The position numbers and the translations under genes were made by a program. Shown here one piece after another: positions 1-8,108 of a stretch of 16,462 nt of DNA (its first letter is position 1; each line of letters starts with the position of its first letter). The DNA comes from Willaertia magna (Eukaryota; Heterolobosea; Eutetramitea; Acrasida; Naegleriidae), in the NCBI GenBank assembly GCA_902984215.1, contig CADWAF010004386.1, positions 1-16,462 of the forward strand, written 5' to 3'. The notes under the pieces were generated by a model. That model ran no database searches and was not told the DNA's origin. It worked only from the letters and a program-made list of their open reading frames with translations.

Positions 1-295
1 AAGTTACGCGTCTATTTTTGTGGATTGCATAATCCATTGAATTTAAATGTAGAGTCTTTACTCGGAAAATGAATTATCTATTGTTTTTTATTTAATGCTG
101 AATAATCCTTTAAAAAGGTTTATATCTAATTTTATTGATTTATTTCATCATTTAGGTATTATAATACTTAAAAACAGATATTATTCAATGTTCAAAAAAG
201 CTTTTCAAGTAATTTTTATTCTAGTTATGAAACACAAGAATTGTTAACTAACAAGAATAAAATAACACATAAACAATTAATTATCTAAATAGCAT
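1..295. other. Upstream non-coding stretch of the receptor gene
   Basis: No complete gene is visible here. The first 72 bases form an open + strand frame in phase 1 (reads KLRVYFCGLHNPL and onward, ending in TGA at 70-72). This could be the last codons of a gene lying outside the window, but it is too short to claim. The rest is AT-rich and is presumably the promoter and 5' leader of the receptor gene at 296. It includes a perfect 12-bp palindrome, GTATTATAATAC, at 156-167. No TATA element can be singled out against this base composition. Confidence 0.4.
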
Positions 296-3205
296 ATGAA
301 TAATAATAACAATCAGTTATTTGGAGAAGAAAATAGAAGTGGTAATAACTTGTTACACGTTGCTTCTTCTCCAACAAATAGTACTACTAATTCTTCTACT
401 CTTTTAAGTACAAGTCCAGTTAGTGTAACATCATTACATGGTGATAATCATCATTACCACTTGTCACCACCAACACCAACTAATACAACTATATTCAACA
501 ATAATGTTAATAACACTAATAATAAACCAGTTCAGGTAGACCATACAACAACTGTCAATAATACAAAACAAGTTTCAATATCAACAACAGTAACAACAGC
601 AAATACAACAACAACAATAAACAAAGAAATCAACAAAAAAGACTTTAAAAAAGAAGAATATTTAAAAAGAAAGAAAATTAAACAACAACATAAAAGGAAA
701 TTACGTAAAATAATTTCCTTTTTTAAAAATCTATTCAACATACTTAACAATCAATCTTCATGGTTCATTCTTTCCATTCTATTTATCTTTATTGCCTTAG
801 TTATTACTTTACCTTTAGCTTTCTTTGAAGGAGTGCGTAGAACAAATATAAATGATCAAAATATTGCTTATTCAATATTAATGCCATTAAGGAATTTAAT
901 TAATAGAAATAAAGCATGGGTTAATTATTTTGCTACAACTCCATCATTTGGTGAAACTTTTTGTAATTATACAAAATTACAACATTGTAGGTCAAATGGA
1001 TTATTAGATTGTAATGTTAAATATCCATATAATTTACAAGATGCAAGTTTAACAATTAATATGTATACACAATTCGCTAGGTATTATAATTCAAGTGTTT
1101 TTAGTATTAGAGTAATTGGTCATGATGGTAGAGAAATGATTAGAATTGATAATAAAGAGAATGGTAAAGGTTATATTGAACCTGTAAGAGCAACGAAATT
1201 ACAAAGTAAAGCTGGTTTACCTTTTTATAATGACTATTTTGCTGGAAGATCAGTAAATGACTCTTATTCACCAATAATTGAGTTGTATAGAGAGAATGTA
1301 ACTAGTGGTGTTTTTTTACCTTTTACTCCAGTTACACGTGTACAGAGAACAATGCTTTGTGATTTGAATACTGACAGTAATGAGTTGGATTATTTATTTA
1401 AGGGAAAGTTAGACGATAGTAAGTTAGTAAGAGGGAATGATGGGAAGTTAATGATGAGGGCTGGATTTGTAATTATTGTTTTGAAAATGACAAGTGTATT
1501 AAATTCTGCGCATGAAGTTGCTGACCAACATGATATTATGTTAATTAATGACAGAGGACAATATTTATTTAATAATCAAAATTCTAGTAAAGAATTTTTA
1601 CAAGATATTTATTCAAATAGTTTGAATGATAATTATAATAACAATACAAATAATAATTATAATTCATTATTTACGAAAGAAGATTATGATAATACAACTT
1701 TAAATTATATTTTACAAAATATTAAAAAGAATAACAATAATCCATTAACAACAATTAGTGCTAGTAGTTCAAGAAAAACTTTATTTTATTCTTCTTTTAA
1801 TACAGGATCTGAAAATTTAATTGCTATCAGTACAAGAGATATGCAATATATTTTTTACAATGGATTTTATCTTATTGTTGTTGGGTTATTTGGTATTTTC
1901 TTTATTGTTACAATGTTTACATTATTTGCATTAGTTCAAACTTTAAATATTGAAAATTTATTAATTACAAAATATAATTTAACAACTGCTTTACAAAATC
2001 AAATGAAGCTTTCTACTGATATAAGAGATAATTATGAAAAGATTTATTATAGTTTAATTCCAGATGAAATGTTAGAAAAATTAATACAATTTCAAAAAGG
2101 TAATGATGGTAATGCTATTATTGATAATGATTTGAATAATAATTATTATGAAAAGGAACAATTATTTGAAATGAAGAAGAATACAGTAGCTGTTTCTTTA
2201 CATATTGATTTTAAACCATCAAGAATTTATGAAAATGGTGAACGTTTGACAAGTGACAAATTTATTAAATATTTTGCAGAAGTAAATGATTTATTAAAAA
2301 AGATTGCAACATTCCATGGATTTCATTCTGTTAATGTTAATTCAAGAAAGATGTTATTTATTAAAACAATGCCTAATGATGAAGATGAAGATAGTGAAAT
2401 ACATAGCGAAAGTTCTTCATCCAATAATTTAAAACAACAAAAACAAAAAAGTTCTGCAAGAAGAAACAGTACAAGTTCGTCTTCTTCTTTACATGGAAGT
2501 GCATATGATTATTTATTATCAAGTATTCAATTTATTATTTCAGTTAATTATATATTTAATGGAAAGAATTATTACATTAATGAATGTGATAAAGAATTAA
2601 ATTTACCAAAAGTGATAACTTCAATGCATGTTGGTAATTGTTATGTTGGTATTTCACCTAAACAAATACCTTGTTTAAATGCATATGGTGAATTAATAGA
2701 TAGACTTTGTGACATGTCAAATCAATGTAAAGATTGGAAGAATATTTATATTTCTGAATGTGTTTATACTAAATTACAGATTGCATCTTCTATTTTGAGT
2801 GATTATTGTAAATTATCAATACAGAGAGGAATTAATCCGACAAGTTCACAATTAAAGTTAAAATCGTTAGAATTACTTGGTCTTAATAGTGGTGTTAATA
2901 ATAACAGTCATAACAGTAGTAATAGTAGTATTAGTACACCTACAACAAGTTATGTGTCACAGTTTGGTAGTCAAAGTTCTTTGAACAATGGTGTAAATAA
3001 TATTATTAGTGGAATGAATGAAGGCAAGGGTATTATTCCTAAAACCTCATTGTCAAATCATAAAGATTTTATTCTATATACAATGACACCATCGCTGTTA
3101 AGTGATGAAGCAGGAGGATTAGGTGAAATTAGAAAGAATGATCATGAATTATTTAATGCATTCTTTGTTCCAAAAGATGTAGAAGATAAATTGATACTGG
3201 AATAA
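296..3205 (+). CDS. Two-pass membrane receptor with Cache-like sensor and degenerate nucleotide cyclase domain
   Basis: A 969-residue protein in one exon, from ATG at 296 to TAA at 3203-3205. Residues 1-105 are Asn/Ser/Thr-rich. Residues 107-142 are strongly basic, as expected on the cytosolic side. A hydrophobic segment at about 156-177 is the first membrane helix. Residues 180-520 are the probable extracellular sensor; FSIRVIGHDGREMIRID near 269-285 resembles the strand pattern of double-Cache domains. The second membrane helix is about 520-547. A juxtamembrane helix (IYYSLIPDEMLEKL, 583-596) resembles the segment preceding class III cyclase domains. Residues 630-830 follow the cyclase fold: VAVSLHIDF, then an inserted Ser-rich acidic linker (690-735), then SMHVGNCYVGI and NAYGELIDRL. 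The two metal-binding Asp and the usual GD and N/R catalytic positions are not recognisable, so catalysis is doubtful. It may be a signalling pseudoenzyme or a heterodimer partner. Ligand unknown. Confidence 0.75.
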   Translation: MNNNNNQLFGEENRSGNNLLHVASSPTNSTTNSSTLLSTSPVSVTSLHGDNHHYHLSPPTPTNTTIFNNNVNNTNNKPVQVDHTTTVNNTKQVSISTTVTTANTTTTINKEINKKDFKKEEYLKRKKIKQQHKRKLRKIISFFKNLFNILNNQSSWFILSILFIFIALVITLPLAFFEGVRRTNINDQNIAYSILMPLRNLINRNKAWVNYFATTPSFGETFCNYTKLQHCRSNGLLDCNVKYPYNLQDASLTINMYTQFARYYNSSVFSIRVIGHDGREMIRIDNKENGKGYIEPVRATKLQSKAGLPFYNDYFAGRSVNDSYSPIIELYRENVTSGVFLPFTPVTRVQRTMLCDLNTDSNELDYLFKGKLDDSKLVRGNDGKLMMRAGFVIIVLKMTSVLNSAHEVADQHDIMLINDRGQYLFNNQNSSKEFLQDIYSNSLNDNYNNNTNNNYNSLFTKEDYDNTTLNYILQNIKKNNNNPLTTISASSSRKTLFYSSFNTGSENLIAISTRDMQYIFYNGFYLIVVGLFGIFFIVTMFTLFALVQTLNIENLLITKYNLTTALQNQMKLSTDIRDNYEKIYYSLIPDEMLEKLIQFQKGNDGNAIIDNDLNNNYYEKEQLFEMKKNTVAVSLHIDFKPSRIYENGERLTSDKFIKYFAEVNDLLKKIATFHGFHSVNVNSRKMLFIKTMPNDEDEDSEIHSESSSSNNLKQQKQKSSARRNSTSSSSSLHGSAYDYLLSSIQFIISVNYIFNGKNYYINECDKELNLPKVITSMHVGNCYVGISPKQIPCLNAYGELIDRLCDMSNQCKDWKNIYISECVYTKLQIASSILSDYCKLSIQRGINPTSSQLKLKSLELLGLNSGVNNNSHNSSNSSISTPTTSYVSQFGSQSSLNNGVNNIISGMNEGKGIIPKTSLSNHKDFILYTMTPSLLSDEAGGLGEIRKNDHELFNAFFVPKDVEDKLILE

Positions 3206-3494
3206 AATTTTAAATTAGGGCTAATAGGTGTATAAATATAAAAGCTTATTTTTGGTCCATTGTTTTTGATTTTTGTAATAACCAACCTGTCATACTTGAA
3301 TTGACTAAAAAACAACTAACAAAAAAAATGAAAACAGCACCTTTGCAAGTCAACATCCATTGCCAACAGTAATAAAACAGTTAGCAACATACCCAGTTTA
3401 CCTGTGCCGGCAGAAAAACACCACCAACCCAACACCAAAACAATTCCAGCTGCCTTGCTATCATTATCGAAAGCTTGAAGATATAAAATCGTAA
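3206..3494. other. Intergenic region with a C-rich, G-poor island
   Basis: This gap lies between the receptor stop and the tRNA gene. AATAAA overlaps the receptor stop codon (3201-3206) and may be its polyadenylation signal. From about 3331 to 3470 the + strand is unusually rich in C and A and much less AT-rich than its surroundings (runs such as CACCACCAACCCAACACC). A frame without stops crosses it on the + strand but has no ATG; the only ATG nearby (3328) opens just 14 codons in another frame. I do not support a gene here. Confidence 0.5.
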
Positions 3495-3568
3495 GCAGCG
3501 GTAGATCAGTTGGTTAGATCGTAAGCCTAACACGCTTAAGGTCACGAGTTCAAGCCTCGTTCGCTGTA
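3495..3568 (+). tRNA. tRNA-Val(AAC): tRNA-Val, anticodon AAC
   Basis: A complete 74-nt cloverleaf without intron. The acceptor arm GCAGCGG pairs with UCGCUGU (two G-U pairs), with discriminator A at 3568. U8 and A9 are followed by the D arm GATC/GATC with loop AGTTGGTTA. The anticodon arm is TAAGC/GCTTA with loop CTAACAC, giving anticodon AAC, which reads Val GUU. The variable loop is AGGTC. The T arm is ACGAG/CTCGT with loop TTCAAGC. The internal A box is TAGATCAGTTGG (from 3502) and the B box AGTTCAAGCCT (3547-3557). CCA is not encoded, as expected for a eukaryotic nuclear gene. Confidence 0.95.
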
Positions 3569-3573
3569 ATTCC

Positions 3574-3579
3574 TTTTTT
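3574..3579 (+). terminator. RNA polymerase III terminator of tRNA-Val
   Basis: A run of six T residues starts six bases after the discriminator base of the tRNA-Val gene. Pol III stops at such T runs, so this marks the 3' end of the primary transcript. Confidence 0.8.
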
Positions 3580-3601
3580 GTATCGATTTTTTCGAAAACC
3601 T

Positions 3602-3624
3602 GAGTTCAAGCCTCGTTCGCTGTA
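3602..3624 (+). repeat. Partial copy of the tRNA-Val 3' end (T arm and acceptor strand), orphan B box
   Basis: Twenty-three bases are identical to tRNA-Val 3546-3568, running from the last three bases of the T-stem 5' strand to the discriminator base. The copy includes the whole B box AGTTCAAGCCT (3603-3613), 56 bp downstream of the internal one. No D arm or anticodon arm lies upstream, so it is not a tRNA gene. It may be a recombination relic or an external TFIIIC-binding site. Confidence 0.8.
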
Positions 3625-3714
3625 TTTATTTTAAATTGTTGTTGTTTGTTTAATTTTTATTTTACACTAAAATAGGCAATATTTATTTGAAAATTCACCA
3701 ACATTTAATTCTAT

Positions 3715-3746
3715 GCTTAAGGTCACGAGTTCAAGCCTCGTTCGCT
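3715..3746 (+). repeat. Second partial copy of the tRNA-Val 3' half, orphan B box
   Basis: Thirty-two bases are identical to tRNA-Val 3534-3565, from the 3' strand of the anticodon stem through most of the acceptor 3' strand, then diverging (CTCTAG instead of CTGTAA). The B box is at 3728-3738. No matching 5' half precedes it. Perfect identity over 32 bases suggests a recent duplication or retained selection. Confidence 0.8.
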
Positions 3747-3820
3747 CTAGCCAGTTTTATATTTTCAGCTGGATCTTGCAAAGAATGCTGTCTAGCTGTT
3801 GATTGAACATTTTATCAACA

Positions 3821-3848
3821 GGTGCTTTAGCTCAGTCGGTAGAGCGCA
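3821..3848 (+). pseudogene. 5' half of a different tRNA, A box only, in the ORC6 leader
   Basis: The sequence fits tRNA positions 1 to about 27: a 7-base acceptor strand GGTGCTT, then T8 A9, then D arm GCTC/GAGC with loop AGTCGGTA. The A box consensus is TAGCTCAGTCGG (3828-3839). After GCGCA the sequence stops resembling a tRNA. No anticodon arm, T arm or pairing acceptor strand (AAGCACC) follows within a plausible distance. It differs from tRNA-Val, so it derives from another isoacceptor whose identity cannot be read because the anticodon is missing. It sits 65 bases upstream of the ORC6 ATG. Confidence 0.75.
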
Positions 3849-3912
3849 AATCGTTGATGAAAAAACTTTTCCATCGCCTATTGTTACCGTTACAAGATTT
3901 CACAAAAAAAAA

Positions 3913-4795
3913 ATGTTTCGTTTCATTCAAGAAAGCATTTCCGATAAATTAATTGACAAATTTCAAATTGAAAAACCAAATGAAAAACAAAAGGTTTTAT
4001 CTTCTTCTAGAGATTTTTTAAGAAAATTACATTCCACATTAAAAACAAATACGGGACATCTCCCACCAAACTTCTCCCTTTATGAAGCTATTGTCTGCGT
4101 GGAAATTGCTTGTAAAAAATTAGAAATTCCATTCGCAAGAGAGTTAGCTGTTCAATTGACAGGAAATAATGCAAAAGAATATCAACAAGCCTTTCAAGAA
4201 GTTATTAATTTATTAAATATTACGTAAGTTGACTATAAATGATTTATTTATAAAAAATACTGTGTTAAGCTTTCCAGTAAAGTTTTCTGAATTGTGTGTA
4301 AAGTTTGGTTGCCACGGAATTCAAGGAACTTGTGAAAAATTATTAGCCCAGTATGAAGAAAATTTTAAAAAGAATAATCCTAAAATTGATTTAACAAAAA
4401 TTGATTTTACAAGACCAATATTTAGAGTTGTTACTTTTTATTTAACTGCTTTACATTGTAAATTAAAGATTGATAAAAAACAATTGATTTCAGAATCTAA
4501 AGTGAATGAAAGACAATTTTCTGACATTTTAGAATCTGTCAAGTCAAATTGTAATTTAGCTTCCTTATTAAAAGATGATAAGAAAAAGAATAAAAAAGAA
4601 GGAGAAAAAGAAAATAACAAGAATACTGTTGGAGAAGAAGAGGATTCAGATCCAAAAAAAAGAAAACGAAATAACTTAAAACAAGAAGAAGAAGAAGAAA
4701 TAACGCAAAAAGAAGAAAAGAAAGAAGAAATAACCATGGAATTGAATGCTTCTGGTATTAAATTCAAAAAGAAAAAAAGTAAAAATTTTATTTAA
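3913..4795 (+). CDS. ORC6: Origin recognition complex subunit 6 (ORC6)
   Basis: Two exons, 3913-4223 and 4270-4795, give 278 residues. The 46-nt intron (4224-4269) has a GTAAGT donor and a TTAAG acceptor; the closer-looking TTCCAG acceptor would put the second exon out of frame. The start is the ATG in AAAAAAATG at 3913. Upstream in-frame codons run through the tRNA fragment and are not coding-like. Residues 1-100 and about 105-200 resemble the two TFIIB/cyclin-like folds of ORC6. The second carries the family pattern TRPIFRVVTFYLTALHCKLK followed by IDKKQLISESKVNERQF, close to metazoan ORC6. The C-terminal third is Lys/Glu-rich with a probable nuclear signal PKKRKR. ORC6 acts in the nucleus in origin recognition and MCM loading. 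The length is near that of human ORC6 (about 250 residues). The stop codon overlaps that of PEX1 on the opposite strand. Confidence 0.85.
4792..4795. other. Overlapping stop codons of convergent ORC6 and PEX1
   Basis: The + strand bases TTAA hold the ORC6 TAA at 4793-4795 and, on the minus strand, the PEX1 TAA at 4794-4792. The two coding regions therefore overlap by 4 nt, and each 3' UTR must run antisense into the other gene's coding sequence. Confidence 0.85.
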
Positions 4796-7700
4796 GCCAA
4801 AGTAACACGTTTATGTTGTTGCATTAATAATTTCTGTAAATATTCTTCTGAAGAGGATTCTCCACTAAATGTTTCATAAATAAAATTATATTTATCAATT
4901 TCATCTTGACTTAGAGAAGCTCTACTTGATTTTAAGGCTTCAATAAAATCTTCTCTTTGTATTTCAATAATCTTTTCTTTTTTCATTGTTGTTTCTTTCT
5001 TTTCTTCATTTGCTTTTTCTAATTGTTGAATATTTTCAATCATTTGTTTTAATTGTTGTGATAAAGTGTCATCTGCCACCGTAGTTGATTGTTGTGCTCT
5101 TTTTGATGCTTTCCTACTTGTCGTTAAAACAGTAAATAAATTATCATCATTATCTTGTTGTTGTATCCTCATTGCTGTTGTTGAATTATTTCCTTCTTCT
5201 TGTTGTAATTTCTGATGATGTGAACGATATGCCTCTAACGTTGCAGAATAAAACAATGCTTGTAAATCAGCTCCCGAATAATTCTCTGTACAATCAGCTA
5301 ACTCTCCAAAATCAACATCTAATGCCAATTTAATTCCCTGTTGATTCTTTAAAATCACATTTAAAATATCTTCCCTTTCTTCTCTAGTAGGTAAATTACA
5401 TAAAACAGATTTATCTAACCTTCCAGGTCTTAATAAAGCAGGATCAATAAGATCAGGTCTAGAAGATGCAGCTAATATATAAATACCCTTTCTAGATTCA
5501 ACACCATCTAATTGACAAAGGAATTGATTAACAACACGATCAGTTACACCTGTATTATCATGACCTCTCTTTGCTGCAATTGCATCAAACTCATCAAAGA
5601 AGATAATACATGGTTTTGCAGATTCAGCTTGTATAAAAACATCTCTAACTGCTTGTTCACTTGCACCAATATATTTATTTAATAATTCTGGACCTTTAAT
5701 CGTAATAAAATTCATACCACATTCATGTGCAATAGCACTTGCAATAAATGTTTTACCACAACCAGGTGGACCATATAGTAAACAACCTGATCTAGGTTTA
5801 ATTGGTGCATTTTCAAATAGTTTTGAATATTTAATTGGTAAGATAAATGTTTCTTTTAATAAATGTTTAACATTTTGTAATCCACCAATTTCATTAAAGG
5901 AAGTTGTACTTTTCATTAATTTTATTCCTTCAGTTGTTTGTCTAATGAAATGTGAAGAAACTTGTTGGAAATCTTCAATTGTTAAATGTATAGGTGATTG
6001 ATTTAAAATTTCATATTTCTTTTCATGTATTAAATATTGTAACTTTAAATTAATCATTTTCTCTAATAAATTCTTAATATCAGTTGGTGAATAATTTTCA
6101 CTTTTATTTACCATTTCTTCTAAAGTTTCTTTCTTTATAAAATAGTTTTTAAATTCATCTTCTTCATTTAAAATAAAATTAAATATTTTAAATCTTTGTT
6201 CTCTATTTGGAACTAATAATCTTAAATTAAATTCAAATAATTTACTTTCTTGTATAAATCTATTAGTTTCTTCTAATGATTTACATGTTGCAATAATATT
6301 AATATTACTTTGTAATTGTACATGTTTAATTAATTCAATAAATGTACTAGATGCCACTCTTATATTAATATCTGGAAATACTTCTTCTTGTTCAACTGGA
6401 AATAAACTTTCAATATCATCAAATATTATAATAGAAGGTGAATGAATCATTGCTTCTTGTAAATAACTTTTTAATTTTAATGTTAATGTATCTGTTCTAT
6501 CTCCAGCTAATGAAGCACATGGTACAAATACAGTATCTATTAATTTAATAAATATATTAATTAATATTTTAAAAATAATACTTACAAACATTGACATGTT
6601 TAGCTAATGATTTTGCATAAAAAGTTTTACCAATTCCAACACTTCCAGTAATTATAATATTACAATTTGAATGATTAGAATAATTATAAATTTCTTTTAA
6701 ATAATTAATTTTCTTTCCTCCATATTGTACTTTTAATCTCTTTAAAATATAATCCATCTCTTCTTCTAGTCTGTCATTTCCACTCGTACTATCTTTATTA
6801 TTTCCATTTTTAGAATTACTAAAATAATCACCACTAAATAAATCAGGTACCATTTCAACTGGGCTTTTTCTAATTTCTAATTTAATATATTGATCATCTA
6901 AATAGTGAACATAATATGGTTGTTGTATTTGTTGAAAATGTTCTTCTTCATTATTTAAATTATAATTTGGATGTAATAAATATAAATTTTGTATACTTGA
7001 TTTTCTTGTAAATTCATTAAATAAAAAACAATTTTCATCTTCTAATTCTTCATCATCTAAATCTTCATCATTTACTTGTTCGTTACTATTAAAAGAAATA
7101 ATTTCATTAATTCCTAAAAGGAATTTACCATAACCTTTCATTTCAATTACATTTCTTTGTGACATTGGTAAACTTTTCATTGAAAAGAAAGAATTGTTAT
7201 TATAATCATTATTACCACCACATCTTTCATTAATCCATTTTTGTAATAATTGTTCCATTTCTAAATTTGTTAATTTATTTGTGTTATTTTGTTGTTGAGC
7301 TTCTTCTTCATTATTTAAATATTGTTGTTTAATTTGTTTTAAATAAATAGTGTGTATATGAATTGGATATATTGGTTCTTCAATAAACTTTAAATAAACA
7401 GTTGCATTTTCTATAGCCCCTAATTCCCAAATTAAATGTTGACTTAAATAAATTGTATTTAATTCTTCTTCATCATTTTCATTATTCTTTAAAGAACTGT
7501 TTTTATCATCCAATACAAGTACTCTACCATAAATAGTTCTTCTTTCTTTCTTTTCTTCAAATTCTTTCATTTGTTCTAATGGATTACTACCTTTCATTTC
7601 ATTGTTAGCACTATTACCACCTTGTTGTTGTTGATTATTAGCTGTATTAGATGATTCCTTTTCATTTTCATCTAAAGAAATGTTTTTTCTTAAGAACAAA

Positions 7701-7846
7701 ATATTTAAAACTTGGATTAAATCACCATTTTGTAAATTTAATTGTTCTGCAATATCTTTTGTTATTGGAATAAATCGTTGATCATTACATTTTTGGATTG
7801 TTTTGTTAAATTTAAAAACGGCAACTTCTTTTTGTTGGGTAGACAT
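4792..7846 (-). CDS. PEX1: Peroxisome biogenesis AAA ATPase PEX1
   Basis: Two exons, 7846-6586 and 6536-4792, give 1001 residues. The 49-nt intron (6585-6537) has donor GTAAGT and acceptor AATAG, and lies just after the first Walker A motif. PEX1 pairs with PEX6 at the peroxisome membrane and extracts ubiquitinated PEX5 for recycling. Residues 1 to about 350 form the N-terminal region with Asn/Gln-rich inserts. D1 has Walker A GSVGIGKT (401-408) and a Walker B IIIFDDIES ending DD rather than DE, consistent with a non-hydrolysing D1. D2 is canonical: Walker A GPPGCGKT (676-683), KYIGASEQAVRD, Walker B IIFFDEFD (731-738), RGHDNTGVTDRVVNQ, then PALLRPGRLDK with the second-region arginines near 790-793. 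These D2 blocks are hallmarks of PEX1 rather than PEX6 or CDC48. The length matches yeast Pex1 and is shorter than human. It diverges from SEC22 across 262 bp. Confidence 0.95.
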
Positions 7847-8108
7847 TTTTTCTTTTGATTTTACAAATTCAAATTGTGAACTGAGCTTATTTTTAATTCT
7901 CGTAACTATTGAGAACGAATTACCATTGCTTTTTGTAATTTGAGAAAATTGCTTCTGCTGAATAGTTAACGATGAAGTTTTATTGTGTTTATGTTTCGAA
8001 TGGAAAAGAAGAACCTTGTTGTCATTGTCCTTTCTTTTTTGTCATCATCTACACTTTTTGTCAAGGTTACAACAGCGTTACGTGTAAGCGCAAAACTAAA
8101 ATAAAAAA
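7847..8108. promoter_or_regulatory. Divergent PEX1/SEC22 intergenic promoter region
   Basis: These 262 bp separate the two start codons, so both promoters must lie here. The region is AT-rich with a weak inverted repeat (TTCTC and GAGAA around a 9-base spacer, about 7897-7915). It contains an ACGTGTAAGCGC stretch close to the SEC22 start. I see no RNA gene or conserved ORF. Its regulatory role follows from position only. Confidence 0.5.

Noticed and set aside
3309..3493. A small gene in the C-rich island upstream of tRNA-Val
   Set aside because: The stop-free + frame has no ATG and no recognisable protein pattern, and its codon choice is unlike the neighbouring genes. The ATG at 3328 opens only 14 codons. 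A minus-strand ATG frame gives only about 27 residues.
3715..3848. A permuted tRNA gene (3' half upstream of 5' half)
   Set aside because: The acceptor strand of the 5' fragment (GGTGCTT) does not pair with the 3' fragment's TCGCTCT, and neither fragment supplies an anticodon loop. They come from different tRNAs.
3799..3912. A longer ORC6 N terminus starting from an upstream in-frame codon
   Set aside because: The upstream frame starts with a non-ATG codon and is read through the tRNA 5' half. The ATG at 3913 has an A-rich context like the other genes and gives the expected ORC6 N terminus.
4224..4277. ORC6 intron ending at the TTCCAG acceptor
   Set aside because: With exon 1 ending two bases into a codon, this acceptor leads to a TGA within a few codons. 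The TTAAG acceptor at 4269 keeps the conserved frame.
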